Shown here piece after piece: positions 25,380 to 34,322 of a stretch of DNA of 58,527 nucleotides (the first letter of the stretch is position 1; each line of letters opens with the position of its first letter). The DNA is from an uncultured Pelagibacteraceae bacterium. GTDB taxonomy: Bacteria; Pseudomonadota; Alphaproteobacteria; Pelagibacterales; Pelagibacteraceae. The stretch is taken from positions 1 to 58,527 of the forward strand of contig CABYXR010000004.1 in NCBI GenBank assembly GCA_902522955.1. Direction: 5' to 3'. The notes below the pieces were generated by a model that was given only the letters and a program-made list of their open reading frames with translations, was not told the origin of the DNA and ran no database searches. The position numbers and the translations under genes were made by a program.

Positions 25380-26987
25380 TTATTGACTCAATATCATGTC
25401 GGATGCCTTTTCAGCAATCATTATAGTGGGAGCATTAGTATTACCTGAGGTAATATTTGGCATAACCGAAGCATCTATCACTCTTAAATTTTCTAATCCT
25501 TTTACTTTTAATTTTTCATCAACAACCGCATCATCCCCTTGTCCCATCTTACAAGTTCCCACTGGATGAAATATTGTTTGAGTGTGTTCACTACCTGCTT
25601 GAACTAATTCTTCATCATCAGTTATGTGTATGCCAGGCCTGTATTCTTCTGGCTGATATTTTTTGAATGTTTCAGTTTCAAGCATTATTTTTCTAACTAT
25701 TTTTAAACTTTTTGCTGCCACGTCTCTATCATCTTGAGTAGACAAGTAATTCATTTTAATTTTTGGATTATTTCTACTATCATTACTTGTTATATTTATC
25801 TCCCCTCTACTTGTAGGCCTAATATTTGCTATAGTTGGTGTTATTCCATCAAAGTCATGCATTTTTGTAGCTCCTAAAATATCGGTGCTAATTGGTTGAA
25901 CGTGGAATTGTAAATTTGGGGTAGCTCTAGATGGATCACTTTTTAAAAAACCGCATACCTGGCTAGCACCCATAGTCATCGGTCCACTTTGATTAAAAAT
26001 ATATTCAAGACCAATTAATAAGTTTCCTAATAAACTATTAATTTTGCCGTTGAGAGATTTTAAGTTTTTGACTTTGTAAACAGGTCTAAACATTAAGTGA
26101 TCTTGAAGATTTTTCCCTACGCCTTTTAGTTCATTAACAATTTTTATGCCATATTGTTGAATTTTTTGACTATCACCTATTCCTGATACCTGCAAAATAT
26201 GAGGTGATCCAATGGATCCTGCTGAAAGCAAAATTTCCTTGTTGCCTTTTACAGTTTCTAACTTTCCATTATAATAAAAACTTACACTTATAGCTTTTCT
26301 TCCTTCAAAATTAATTTTTTGTACATGAGCGTTTACAATAATTTTAAGATTAGACCTTTTCTTTACAGGATTTAAATAACCTGTTGCAGCACTACAACGT
26401 AATTTTAATAACTTTTGACGACTTGTTGTAAATTGGAAATATCCAACTCCATAATTATCTCCAGTGTTAAAATCATTTGTTTTGGGAATACCATACTCTT
26501 CCGCAGCATTTTGAAATTCTTCTAACATTTTTAAACTAATTTTTTTATTTGTTACTGTTATAGGACCATCATCATTATGAAATTCACTTTTACCTAATTC
26601 ATTGTTTTCTGATTTTAAAAAGTACGGAAGAACATCTTCCCAACCCCAACCAGAATTTCCTTGTTGCCTCCAATTATCATAGTCGTTACTTTGACCTCTA
26701 ATCCACAATAAACCATTTATAGATGAACTTCCCCCAAGTGTTTTTCCTCTTGGATAACGTATAGATCTATTTGCCATAGTTTGATCTTTTTCTGTTCGGA
26801 AACACCAATCTACTTTTGGATTATGCATTGTTTTATAATAGCCAACAGGAATATGTATCCAGGGATATGAATCTTTACTGCCAGCTTCTAATAGTAAAAC
26901 TTTATGCTTTCCGTTTGCAGTTAAACGATTGGCTAAAACACATCCAGCTGATCCTGCTCCTATTATGATATAATCAAAATTTTCCAT
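25380..26987 (-). CDS. GMC oxidoreductase (choline dehydrogenase-like), possible isethionate dehydrogenase
   Basis: 535 residues. FAD motif GAGSAG at 10-15, GMC signature PRGKTLGGSSSINGLLWIRG near 80, and active-site histidine in HPVGTCKMGQG near the end. The family oxidises primary alcohols. Choline dehydrogenase is the textbook member, but the isethionate dehydrogenase IseJ of other bacteria is of this type. Here it is divergent from a TRAP transporter and 2 kb from xsc, favouring isethionate or another hydroxysulfonate as substrate. Glycine-betaine genes are not in view. Confidence applies to the family; the substrate is inference. Confidence 0.82.
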   Translation of the reverse strand: MENFDYIIIGAGSAGCVLANRLTANGKHKVLLLEAGSKDSYPWIHIPVGYYKTMHNPKVDWCFRTEKDQTMANRSIRYPRGKTLGGSSSINGLLWIRGQSNDYDNWRQQGNSGWGWEDVLPYFLKSENNELGKSEFHNDDGPITVTNKKISLKMLEEFQNAAEEYGIPKTNDFNTGDNYGVGYFQFTTSRQKLLKLRCSAATGYLNPVKKRSNLKIIVNAHVQKINFEGRKAISVSFYYNGKLETVKGNKEILLSAGSIGSPHILQVSGIGDSQKIQQYGIKIVNELKGVGKNLQDHLMFRPVYKVKNLKSLNGKINSLLGNLLIGLEYIFNQSGPMTMGASQVCGFLKSDPSRATPNLQFHVQPISTDILGATKMHDFDGITPTIANIRPTSRGEINITSNDSRNNPKIKMNYLSTQDDRDVAAKSLKIVRKIMLETETFKKYQPEEYRPGIHITDDEELVQAGSEHTQTIFHPVGTCKMGQGDDAVVDEKLKVKGLENLRVIDASVMPNITSGNTNAPTIMIAEKASDMILSQ

Positions 26988-27052
26988 AAGTACTTATATC
27001 TTATAGGTCCAAAACTTATAATTGCCAATGTATCAAATTCAACCTAGGGTTT

Positions 27053-27093
27053 TACCGGTAATGTTTGACTCTGATTTTCTAAAGAGGTTTAAT
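27053..27093 (+). promoter_or_regulatory. Promoter and palindrome upstream of the TRAP operon
   Basis: TTGACT (27065-27070) and TTTAAT (27088-27093) with 17-base spacing form a good sigma-70 promoter for dctP. Immediately upstream is the 8-bp palindrome TACCGGTA (27053-27060), next to AACCTAGGGTT, a likely operator between the divergent GMC and TRAP genes. The regulator is not known. Confidence 0.55.
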
Positions 27094-27125
27094 TATTTAA
27101 TTAATAATAATCAAACGGGGGAATA

Positions 27126-28220
27126 ATGAAAAAATTATTAACTGTTGTTTTAAGTTTAGCCGTATTTATTGGATTTTCAATAACTACTGCAAACGCAAAA
27201 ACATTAAAATGTCAGACCGTTCTTAACACTAAAGCTGATGAAGTGAAAATGTTAAAGGACTTTACTGACACTGTAACTGAACTTACAGATGGATCTCTAA
27301 AATTTGAGATTTTACCTGCAGGTGCTGTTGTAGGAGTAAAAGAAACTTTAGATGCAGTTGACAAGGGATTAATCGACTGCGGATTTGCTTGGACACACTA
27401 TTGGTCTGGCGATCATCCAGCAGCTATGTTATTCGGTTCACCAGTAGCTGGTGGTGGAGTTGGTATAGATAACTTAGCTTTCTTATCATGGTTCCAATAT
27501 GGTGGTGGTAAAGAATTATATGACCAGCTTTGGAAAGAAATGGGAAGAGATATAAAAGGATTTATGCTTCAACCAGTAGGCCCAGAAGCTTTAGGTTGGT
27601 TTCCAAAACCAATTAAAGATATGGCTGATTTTAGAAAATATAAATTCAGAACACCTCCAGGAATTCCTGGTCAAACATATAAAGATATCGGTATTGCATC
27701 TGTAGCAATGGGTGGTGGAGATATTCTACCAGCATTACAAGCAGGTACAATCGATGCAGCGGAGTGGTGTTGTCCAAAACCAGATTTAACATTTGGTTTC
27801 CAAAAAGTGTTAAAACACTATTACCTACAAGGTTTACACCAAGTCGTAGTAAATGCTGACTTTTATATAACTGGAAAAACTTACAAAAAAATGACTGCTC
27901 ACGAGAAAAAATCTCTTGAAGTAGCTGCAAACGCTTCATTAGCTAAATCTTTAAGCTACAGAATCTATGAAAATGGAAAAGCTTTAAGAGAATTAACTAC
28001 TAAGCATGGTGTTATCTTAGAAGATACACCTACAGACTACTTTAAAGAATATATGGCAGCAGCAAAGAAAACATTGAACAAAAACGCAGCGGAAAATAAA
28101 TTTTTTGCTAAAGTTTACAAATCAATGAAAGAATTTGCTGATATTGCTGTACCATTCTGGAGTGGTGCTCAAATGTCAAACGCTAAGCTAGGAATGGCTC
28201 ACGCGGCGACATTAAAGTAA
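27126..28220 (+). CDS. dctP: TRAP transporter substrate-binding protein (DctP family)
   Basis: 364 residues with a signal peptide (MKKLLTVVLSLAVFIGFSIT, cleavage after TANA). The DctP-type fold includes the substrate-contact region KFRTPPGIPG and a cysteine-rich WCCPKPDLTFGF. Secreted receptor of a TRAP system, encoded first with the two membrane subunits after a terminator hairpin. The hpsN gene directly follows dctM, so DHPS (HpsKLM-like) is the leading substrate, with isethionate an alternative because of the divergent GMC enzyme. Confidence 0.88.
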   Translation: MKKLLTVVLSLAVFIGFSITTANAKTLKCQTVLNTKADEVKMLKDFTDTVTELTDGSLKFEILPAGAVVGVKETLDAVDKGLIDCGFAWTHYWSGDHPAAMLFGSPVAGGGVGIDNLAFLSWFQYGGGKELYDQLWKEMGRDIKGFMLQPVGPEALGWFPKPIKDMADFRKYKFRTPPGIPGQTYKDIGIASVAMGGGDILPALQAGTIDAAEWCCPKPDLTFGFQKVLKHYYLQGLHQVVVNADFYITGKTYKKMTAHEKKSLEVAANASLAKSLSYRIYENGKALRELTTKHGVILEDTPTDYFKEYMAAAKKTLNKNAAENKFFAKVYKSMKEFADIAVPFWSGAQMSNAKLGMAHAATLK

Positions 28221-28244
28221 TAAGCAAAAAATTTTAAAATATTT

Positions 28245-28277
28245 TAGAGCGGACTTAACAGTCCGCTCTAATTTTTT
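28245..28277 (+). terminator. Terminator/attenuator between dctP and dctQ
   Basis: Perfect 11-bp stem TAGAGCGGACT (28245-28255) and AGTCCGCTCTA (28260-28270), loop TAAC, followed by T6 (28272-28277). This is a strong intrinsic terminator lying between the binding-protein gene and the permease genes. It would let excess dctP mRNA be made relative to dctQM. Confidence 0.85.
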
Positions 28278-28288
28278 AGGATAAGATT

Positions 28289-28903
28289 ATGAATGATAAG
28301 CCATCAAAGATAGATATTTCAGATGAAATGATCGCCGAAAGACGTGGCGGATCAGGTAAAATGCCGGCAGATATGCCGGTATGGATGGCAAAAACTATAA
28401 TTTCAATAGATAAATTTAGCAAACGCGTAGGTAATGTAGTTTGCTGGATCCTCATGCCGTTAATTTTTGCAATGACTTATGAAGTTATAATGCGAAAATT
28501 ATTTTTAGCTCCTACTATTTGGGCTTATGACATAAGCCGTTTTTTATATGGAGCCTTATTTATGTTAGGAGCAGGCTATGCTCTTTCCAAAGGTGTGCAC
28601 ATTAGAGCAGACTTTTTATACCGAAATTTTAAAACTAAAAATCAAGGACTTGTAGATTTTTGGTTATATATTTTATTTTATTTTCCAGGCTTACTAGTCT
28701 TCCTTTACATGACAATTGGTTATGTAGGTGAGTCAATACAAAGAGGAGAAAGAGGAATGGATACAACATGGATGCCATATATGTGGCCAATAAAAACATG
28801 TTTACTTATTGGAATTATATTTCTTTTAATCCAAGGTATTTCAGAATTATTAAAAAGTTATTGGGCAGCAAAAAAAGGTGAGTGGCCTGGAGATAGCAAA
28901 TGA
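28289..28903 (+). CDS. dctQ: TRAP transporter small membrane subunit (DctQ family)
   Basis: 204 residues with about four membrane helices and a longer soluble N-terminus (residues 1-35) than most DctQ proteins. Family-type elements: MTYEVIMRKLF, ISRFLYGALFMLGAGYALSKGVHIRADF and RGERGMDTTWMPYMWPIK. Works with DctM as the membrane part of the sodium-driven transporter. The stop overlaps dctM by 4 bases (ATGA). Confidence 0.9.
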   Translation: MNDKPSKIDISDEMIAERRGGSGKMPADMPVWMAKTIISIDKFSKRVGNVVCWILMPLIFAMTYEVIMRKLFLAPTIWAYDISRFLYGALFMLGAGYALSKGVHIRADFLYRNFKTKNQGLVDFWLYILFYFPGLLVFLYMTIGYVGESIQRGERGMDTTWMPYMWPIKTCLLIGIIFLLIQGISELLKSYWAAKKGEWPGDSK

Positions 28904-30234
28904 TTGCTGAATTGATAGATCCAGCGGTTCTAGGTTTTATTCTTGTAGGAGTAATGCTTTTTGCAATATTTGTTGGATTTCCTATTTCGTTTACATTGAT
29001 ATTTTTAGGCTTCGTGTTTGGTTATTTAGGATTTGGAAAACTTGTCTTTTATTTAATGACCTTACAGTTTTCTATGGTCATGACCGAACAAACTCTCGCC
29101 GCCGTCCCACTCTTTGTATTTATGGGAATTATGATGGAACAAGCCGGTCTTATGGAAAGATTGTTTTCAGCATTTCAATTAATGCTGGCAAGAGCTAGAG
29201 GATCACTATATTACGCTGTTTTATTTGTTTCAGTAATATTTGCAGCAGCAACAGGGATTGTAGGTGCTTCAGTAACAATTTTAGGAATTATGGCTGCTAA
29301 ATCAATGAATAGATCAGGTTATGACGTAAGGTTAGCAGCAGGAACAATTACTGCTGGCGGAACTTTAGGTATTTTAATTCCTCCAAGCATTATGCTTGTA
29401 GTAATGGGACCAATAATGGAAATACCAGTAATTGACTTATTTGCAGCAGCGATATTTCCAGGAATTCTATTAGCTTCTTTATATGCAGCTTACACAACAG
29501 TTAGATGTATGTTGAACCCAAAACTTGGTCCACCTTTACCTGTTGAAATGCGAGCAACGAGCATGACCACAGTATGGATTGAATTTTTTCTTGGTCTAGT
29601 TCCCCCAGCTGCTTTGGTATTTGCAGCACTTGGAAGTATTTTATTTGGTTTTGCTACTCCTACAGAGGCAGCTGGTTGTGGAGCTATGGGAGCTCTTCTT
29701 TTGTCATTAGCTTATAAAAAATTAACATTACCAAAACTACAAGAAGCGTTAGTAAAAACTTTAGAAATAACCGCTTTAATAATGGTTTTAGTTGCTGCTT
29801 CTAATTTTTTTGGAGCAGTATTTGCAAGATTAGGAACTCCTACATTACTTACCGAATTTTTACTTGGCTTAGAAATGAATAAATATCTTATCTTAGCAAT
29901 GATAATGGTAATGATATTTTTGTTAGGCTGGCCATTAGAGTGGGTGCCAATAGTGATGATTATTATTCCAATAATTTTACCTTTGGTTGAGGCTCTAGGT
30001 TTCAATTTAACTTGGTTTGCAATACTAGTTGCTGTCAATCTTCAAACCGCCTGGCTATCTCCACCAGTGGCGCTTTCAGCCTATTTTTTAAAAGGTGTTG
30101 TCCCTGAATGGGATTTAAAAGATATTTATTTTGGAATGATGCAATTTATGGTCTTGCAAATTATTGGATTAGTATTAATAGTATTATTTCCACAAATTGC
30201 TTTGTGGTTACCAACATTACTTTATGGCAGTTAA
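28900..30234 (+). CDS. dctM: TRAP transporter large membrane subunit (DctM family)
   Basis: 444 residues, 12 or so membrane segments. Typical DctM motifs: GFPISFTLIFLGFVFGY, LAAVPLFVFMGIMME and AGTITAGGTLGILIPPSIMLV. Forms the transport channel with DctQ. Preceded by an ATGA overlap with dctQ. It runs into hpsN with an 11-base overlap, so the transport and catabolic genes are in one operon. Confidence 0.92.
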   Translation: MIAELIDPAVLGFILVGVMLFAIFVGFPISFTLIFLGFVFGYLGFGKLVFYLMTLQFSMVMTEQTLAAVPLFVFMGIMMEQAGLMERLFSAFQLMLARARGSLYYAVLFVSVIFAAATGIVGASVTILGIMAAKSMNRSGYDVRLAAGTITAGGTLGILIPPSIMLVVMGPIMEIPVIDLFAAAIFPGILLASLYAAYTTVRCMLNPKLGPPLPVEMRATSMTTVWIEFFLGLVPPAALVFAALGSILFGFATPTEAAGCGAMGALLLSLAYKKLTLPKLQEALVKTLEITALIMVLVAASNFFGAVFARLGTPTLLTEFLLGLEMNKYLILAMIMVMIFLLGWPLEWVPIVMIIIPIILPLVEALGFNLTWFAILVAVNLQTAWLSPPVALSAYFLKGVVPEWDLKDIYFGMMQFMVLQIIGLVLIVLFPQIALWLPTLLYGS

Positions 30235-31510
30235 ATTTATAAAAAAAGCAGCTAAAACACCGGAGACGGATGATCATAAAACACAGGCCGCAGTGCAAGA
30301 TATTCTTAATGATATAGCAAAAAGAAAAGAAGAAGCTCTTAAAGAATTGAACAAAAAATTTGATAAATACGAAGGTGAAGTAATTGTCTCAAAAGAGAAG
30401 ATTGAAGAAGCAATTAAGAAAGTTGATCAAAAAACTAAAGATGATGTGAAATTTGCCCATGAAAGAATTAAAAAATTTGCTGAACATCAATTAAAAAGTA
30501 TGAACAATAATTTTGAAGTTGAATTATCAGATGGTTTATTTGCTGGTCAGAGATTAATTCCAGTTGATACTGCTGGTTGTTACATACCTGGTGGACGTTA
30601 CGCGCATATTTCTTCTGCTGTTATGGCAATCACTCCTGCAAAAGTTGCTGGAGTAAAAACTATTATTTGTGCTAGCCCTCCGAAAGATAAGAATGGAGCA
30701 AACCCTGGTATTATTTTTGCCGCAAATCATTGTGGAGCAGATGTAATTATGAATTTAGGCGGTGTTGCAGCTATAGGATCTTTGACACATGGTTGTTTTA
30801 ATAATCCACCAGTAGATTTTTTAGTTGGTGCTGGTAATCAATATGTTGCTGAAGCTAAAAGAATTGTTTATGGAAAAGTTGGAATAGATCAGTTTGCTGG
30901 TCCAACAGAAATTGCGATTATTGCAGATAAATCTGCGGATAAAGAAATTGTTGCAGTTGATTTAGTCGGTCAAATGGAACATGGATATAATTCTCCTGCA
31001 TGGTTATTCACCACAAGTAAAGAATTAGCAGATTTTACAATGAAAAGGGTGCCAGAGTTGATTAATGAATTACCTGAACTTGCTAAAGTTAACGCCACAG
31101 CAGCTTGGAAAGATTACGGAGAAGTAATTTTATGTGACAGCGATGAAGAAATGGCAGAGGTAAGCGATAAATATGCTTCAGAACATTTAGAAGTTCATGC
31201 AGATAAATTAGATTGGTGGCTTAAAAGATTAAGAAATTATGGATCACTATTTCTTGGCGAAGAAACAACAGTAGCTTATGGAGATAAGTGCTCAGGTACA
31301 AATCATATTTTACCAACTAAAGGTGGTGGTAGATACACTGGTGGATTATTTGTAGGTAAATTTATAAAAACCCTAACATTCCAAAGAATGACGAAAGAGG
31401 CAACAAAAGTAGTTGGAGCCACAGCAGCTAGACTCGGAAGAGCAGAAGGTATGGAAGCTCATGCTAGAACAGCCGATATAAGATTAAGGAAGTACGGCTT
31501 TTCTAATTAA
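30224..31510 (+). CDS. hpsN: Histidinol-dehydrogenase-family enzyme, probable sulfopropanediol 3-dehydrogenase HpsN
   Basis: 428 residues from the ATG inside the dctM end; a TTG 27 bases upstream is possible. Fold and motifs are those of histidinol dehydrogenase: CYIPGGRYAHISSAVM, DQFAGPTEIAIIAD, GQMEHGYNSPAWLFTT and the late GTNHILPT. HpsN oxidises (R)-DHPS to (R)-sulfolactate with NAD+. The family also includes true HisD, but a his gene would not be expected within a TRAP operon. The context favours HpsN. It overlaps the MDR gene by one base (TAATG). Confidence 0.85.
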   Translation: MAVKFIKKAAKTPETDDHKTQAAVQDILNDIAKRKEEALKELNKKFDKYEGEVIVSKEKIEEAIKKVDQKTKDDVKFAHERIKKFAEHQLKSMNNNFEVELSDGLFAGQRLIPVDTAGCYIPGGRYAHISSAVMAITPAKVAGVKTIICASPPKDKNGANPGIIFAANHCGADVIMNLGGVAAIGSLTHGCFNNPPVDFLVGAGNQYVAEAKRIVYGKVGIDQFAGPTEIAIIADKSADKEIVAVDLVGQMEHGYNSPAWLFTTSKELADFTMKRVPELINELPELAKVNATAAWKDYGEVILCDSDEEMAEVSDKYASEHLEVHADKLDWWLKRLRNYGSLFLGEETTVAYGDKCSGTNHILPTKGGGRYTGGLFVGKFIKTLTFQRMTKEATKVVGATAARLGRAEGMEAHARTADIRLRKYGFSN

Positions 31511-32514
31511 TGCATGCATTAGTTTATACTGGTACTAATAAAATTAATCTCAGAGAAGAAAAAGATCCAATAGCCAAACCAGGTGAGTCTATAATTAAAG
31601 TAAAAGCGTCTGGGATTTGCGGATCTGATATGCACGCTTTCCATGGTAATGATGAAAGAAGAATACCTCCTTTAATACTAGGTCATGAAGTAAGTGGAAC
31701 TAGTCTTGATGGTAAATTTAAAGATAAAGATGTTGTTGTAAATCCATTAATAAGTTGTGAAAATTGTGATTATTGTAAAAATGAGAGAGAACATCTATGC
31801 CCAGAAAGAACTATGATAGGAATGAGTACGCCAATTAAAAGAGAAGGGGGGTTAGCGGAATTAGTTTCAGTACCAGAAAAAAATATTTTTGAAGTCCCAA
31901 ATGAATTAAGTATTAAAGAGGCAGCATTAGCTGAACCTACAGCTGTAGCCTTACATGCAGTTTTATTAGCCGAACAAAATTTAAAAAAACCTCTACCCGA
32001 ATGCAAAATCTTGATTCAAGGGGCTGGTGCAATAGGTCTTTTATGCGGTTTAGTTTTAAACAAAGAAAAAAAAGCTGCCAATATTATATTGTCAGATCCA
32101 AATAAAAGAAGACTAGAAGAGTGTAGCAAATATTTAAAAGCAAATTTTGTATCTCCAGATGATAAGTCAATTAAAGAAAATAATTTTGATTTGATATTAG
32201 AGTCTGTTGGTCTTGAGGTTACACGTCATCAAGCTATAAAATCAATAGCCCCAGGGGGCACTATTTTACATATCGGACTAACACATCCATCAGGAACTTT
32301 TGATTTTAAAAAACTAACAATTCAAGAAGTGACGCTAGTTGGAACGTATTGCTATACAAATAAAGATTTTCAAAAGACTTTAGAAATTTTAAAAGAGAAA
32401 AAATTAGGGGATTTAGGTTGGATTGAGTATAGAGATCTTAAAAAAGGATCAGAGGCTTTTCTAGAAATACACAATGGGACTTGTGTTGCTCCCAAAATCA
32501 TACTTATTCCATAG
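31510..32514 (+). CDS. Zinc-dependent MDR dehydrogenase, possible DHPS 2-dehydrogenase (HpsP-like)
   Basis: 334 residues. Catalytic zinc ligands CGSDMH and LGHEVSG, structural-zinc cysteines in CENCDYCKNEREHLC, and a Rossmann motif IQGAGAIGLLCG near residue 175. Sorbitol- or threonine-dehydrogenase-like. Translation is coupled to hpsN by one base overlap. A DHPS 2-dehydrogenase (HpsP type), which together with an SDR interconverts DHPS enantiomers, is inferred from this position; other diols are possible. Confidence 0.8.
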   Translation: MHALVYTGTNKINLREEKDPIAKPGESIIKVKASGICGSDMHAFHGNDERRIPPLILGHEVSGTSLDGKFKDKDVVVNPLISCENCDYCKNEREHLCPERTMIGMSTPIKREGGLAELVSVPEKNIFEVPNELSIKEAALAEPTAVALHAVLLAEQNLKKPLPECKILIQGAGAIGLLCGLVLNKEKKAANIILSDPNKRRLEECSKYLKANFVSPDDKSIKENNFDLILESVGLEVTRHQAIKSIAPGGTILHIGLTHPSGTFDFKKLTIQEVTLVGTYCYTNKDFQKTLEILKEKKLGDLGWIEYRDLKKGSEAFLEIHNGTCVAPKIILIP

Positions 32515-32617
32515 TTCGTCTTATAGTTGTAGACAAATTGCATACCTGAAATAAAATTTTAACATAGATAATTTTAAAATATTTAAAATAAAGTCCATCA
32601 ATTAAAAAGGAGATCTT

Positions 32618-32998
32618 ATGAAAAAATTTTTTATCGCAGTATTTTTTTTAGTTTTTTCCTCAGCTTATGCGGGAGGTCATATAACTAAAAAGCAAAAAGG
32701 AGAAACTATACAATGTCTTGGACATTATAGTGCAACGGCTGTTTTACCTGCTGATACAATTGAAGTTACAGACATGGAAATGGCTTTAGCTTCAGTCAAA
32801 GTAATACGAACTTTTCTTCAAAAAGAACAAGTTAGTGACGATGAGATGAACAAAGGTATGAACGAGCATGTAGATAAAGTTTACGGGAAACCATTTGATA
32901 AAGGTATGAACGATAAATGTAATAAATTTATCTATAAACTAATCCCTGGTTCTAAAGAAGAAATTGAAAAACTATCCAGAACTATTTATGCAGGTTAA
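32618..32998 (+). CDS. Small secreted protein with two cysteines, first gene of a small-protein operon
   Basis: 126 residues with a clear signal peptide (MKKFFIAVFFLVFSSAYAGG). The mature part has a charged helical body and two cysteines, one in IQCLGHY and the second in DKCNKF, which could form a disulfide. AAGGAG is 6 bases before ATG. No family recognised. It is the first of seven closely spaced genes (through 34956) that look co-transcribed; the next ATG lies 4 bases after its stop. Confidence 0.72.
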   Translation: MKKFFIAVFFLVFSSAYAGGHITKKQKGETIQCLGHYSATAVLPADTIEVTDMEMALASVKVIRTFLQKEQVSDDEMNKGMNEHVDKVYGKPFDKGMNDKCNKFIYKLIPGSKEEIEKLSRTIYAG

Positions 32999-33001
32999 TC
33001 T

Positions 33002-33289
33002 ATGAGCGGATACGTTATAGCTAATATAGACATTAAAAATCCCGAAGCATATAAAGAATATGTTGGTAAGGTGGTACCAACTGTTCAAAAATTCGGAGGA
33101 GAATACCTTGTACGTGCTGGGGAATACAAAGTTATAGATGGTGAGTGGAAATATCCTCGTACGGTTGTAATTAAATTTCCAACTTATGAAAAAGCTTTGC
33201 AATGGTATGACTCTGAGGAATATAAACCAGTAAAACCAATTCGATTAGCAAACTCAGTTGCCAATGGAATAATAATTAAAGGAGTATAA
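33002..33289 (+). CDS. DUF1330 protein (dimeric alpha/beta barrel)
   Basis: 95 residues with the DUF1330 signature: GYVIANIDIKNPEAYKEYV, then FGGEYLVRAG, then VVIKFPTYEKALQWYDSEEYKP. The family has a ferredoxin-like fold that forms dimeric barrels related to antibiotic-biosynthesis monooxygenases. Reactions of most members are unknown. It is one of several such folds encoded in a row here; the next gene begins 2 bases after its stop. Confidence 0.88.
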   Translation: MSGYVIANIDIKNPEAYKEYVGKVVPTVQKFGGEYLVRAGEYKVIDGEWKYPRTVVIKFPTYEKALQWYDSEEYKPVKPIRLANSVANGIIIKGV

Positions 33290-33290
33290 T

Positions 33291-33581
33291 ATGATAGTAA
33301 AAATAGAAGGACCAATCGCTACTTTTGCAAAATGGAAAGCAATGGTTCAAAGCAACTCAGAAAAGATCAAAAAATATGGCATGACATTTCTTTACGCTGG
33401 AACTGAAAAAGATAATGACTCAAAAATCACTACTATTATAAGATTTGACTCAATGGATGGTCTTAAAGCTTTTAAGGCAGACGAACAGCTTCACAAAGAA
33501 AGAGCAGCAGCTGGAGTAGTCTTAGAGAAATCAGTTACAACTCCAATGGGTGAAGACCTTTTGGAACAATATAAAGGATAA
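33291..33581 (+). CDS. Small alpha/beta-barrel-like protein (DUF3764-like)
   Basis: 96 residues with a beta-alpha-beta repeat pattern: VKIEGPIATFAKWKAMV, a central MTFLYAGTEKDNDSKI and IIRFDSMDGLKAFKADE. By eye it is a ferredoxin-like fold close to DUF3764, known from marine cyanobacteria and other marine bacteria. Cytoplasmic. Function unknown. Two bases after the DUF1330 gene. Confidence 0.7.
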   Translation: MIVKIEGPIATFAKWKAMVQSNSEKIKKYGMTFLYAGTEKDNDSKITTIIRFDSMDGLKAFKADEQLHKERAAAGVVLEKSVTTPMGEDLLEQYKG

Positions 33582-33597
33582 CAAAAAGGATAAAATT

Positions 33598-33885
33598 ATG
33601 AAAAATTATATGGTAACGCATACTTTTAAGTCTGTTGAAATGAAAAAAAAATTTACTGATACAGTGGCTTCTATGAAGATGGAAGATATTGTTAAGAGTA
33701 TGAAAAGTGACAATGCTGCTTGTCAAATGACTTGGAATACGCCGGGAGATACAATGGAAATGTTTTGCTGGTGGAAAGGAAAAGATGAACAAGCAATTAT
33801 TAATCAACTAGGTCAAATGAACGATTTTTTCACTCCTCATAAGTTCGTTGAGTGTACAGATCAGGTCATGGACTATAACGCATAG
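33598..33885 (+). CDS. Small protein of unknown function
   Basis: 95 residues from ATG with AAAAGGA in front; an upstream in-frame ATG would overlap the previous gene and is disfavoured. The body KKFTDTVASMKMEDIVKSM and MTWNTPGDTMEMFCWWKGKDEQ suggests an alpha/beta sandwich with an aromatic-rich edge. No family assigned. The methionine-rich, tryptophan-rich middle is distinctive. Confidence 0.65.
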   Translation: MKNYMVTHTFKSVEMKKKFTDTVASMKMEDIVKSMKSDNAACQMTWNTPGDTMEMFCWWKGKDEQAIINQLGQMNDFFTPHKFVECTDQVMDYNA

Positions 33886-33892
33886 GATATAT

Positions 33893-34309
33893 ATGATAGA
33901 TAAATTTGGAAATGCATTTTATTTAATTATTTACTTAGCTCACTTTATAATAGTTGGTAGTTACGCTTATCAGTTAGTCTTTGATACCAAAAAATTTCTT
34001 AAAGGCAGGGGAGTAGATAAGACAGCTACTTTGATAACTAGATTTGCTGGTTCATTTATGGTTGCAATAGTTTTAATGGCAATCTATGTAGCTTTTATAA
34101 GATCGGGTGGTTTAGACGCTACTTGGGCTTTTTTTAATTTAGTTTTTATAATTAATGTTTCAATATTAGCTGTAAATTTTTATACTTTGAAAATTGATAA
34201 GACAGGTTTAACTAAAAAAACAAGAAATGATGGAATATATGCACCAATAATTCTGGTAATTATAAGTGCTTTACTTTGCTACGGTCTAGCAGATAAAATT
34301 TACGTTTAA
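33893..34309 (+). CDS. Four-helix membrane protein of unknown function
   Basis: 138 residues from the ATG inside the 8-base gap; a longer frame from an earlier ATG overlaps the preceding gene and is rejected. Four hydrophobic segments are seen, with the loop VFDTKKFLKGRGVDK between helices 1 and 2. It is the only membrane protein in the small-protein operon and may localise or energise the others. No family recognised. Confidence 0.68.
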   Translation: MIDKFGNAFYLIIYLAHFIIVGSYAYQLVFDTKKFLKGRGVDKTATLITRFAGSFMVAIVLMAIYVAFIRSGGLDATWAFFNLVFIINVSILAVNFYTLKIDKTGLTKKTRNDGIYAPIILVIISALLCYGLADKIYV

Positions 34310-34322
34310 AAAAGGAGGAGTA

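Noticed and set aside
30197-30223. TTG start for hpsN deep inside dctM
   Set aside because: The ATG 27 bases later is followed directly by the conserved family N-terminus; the added residues look like dctM shadow.
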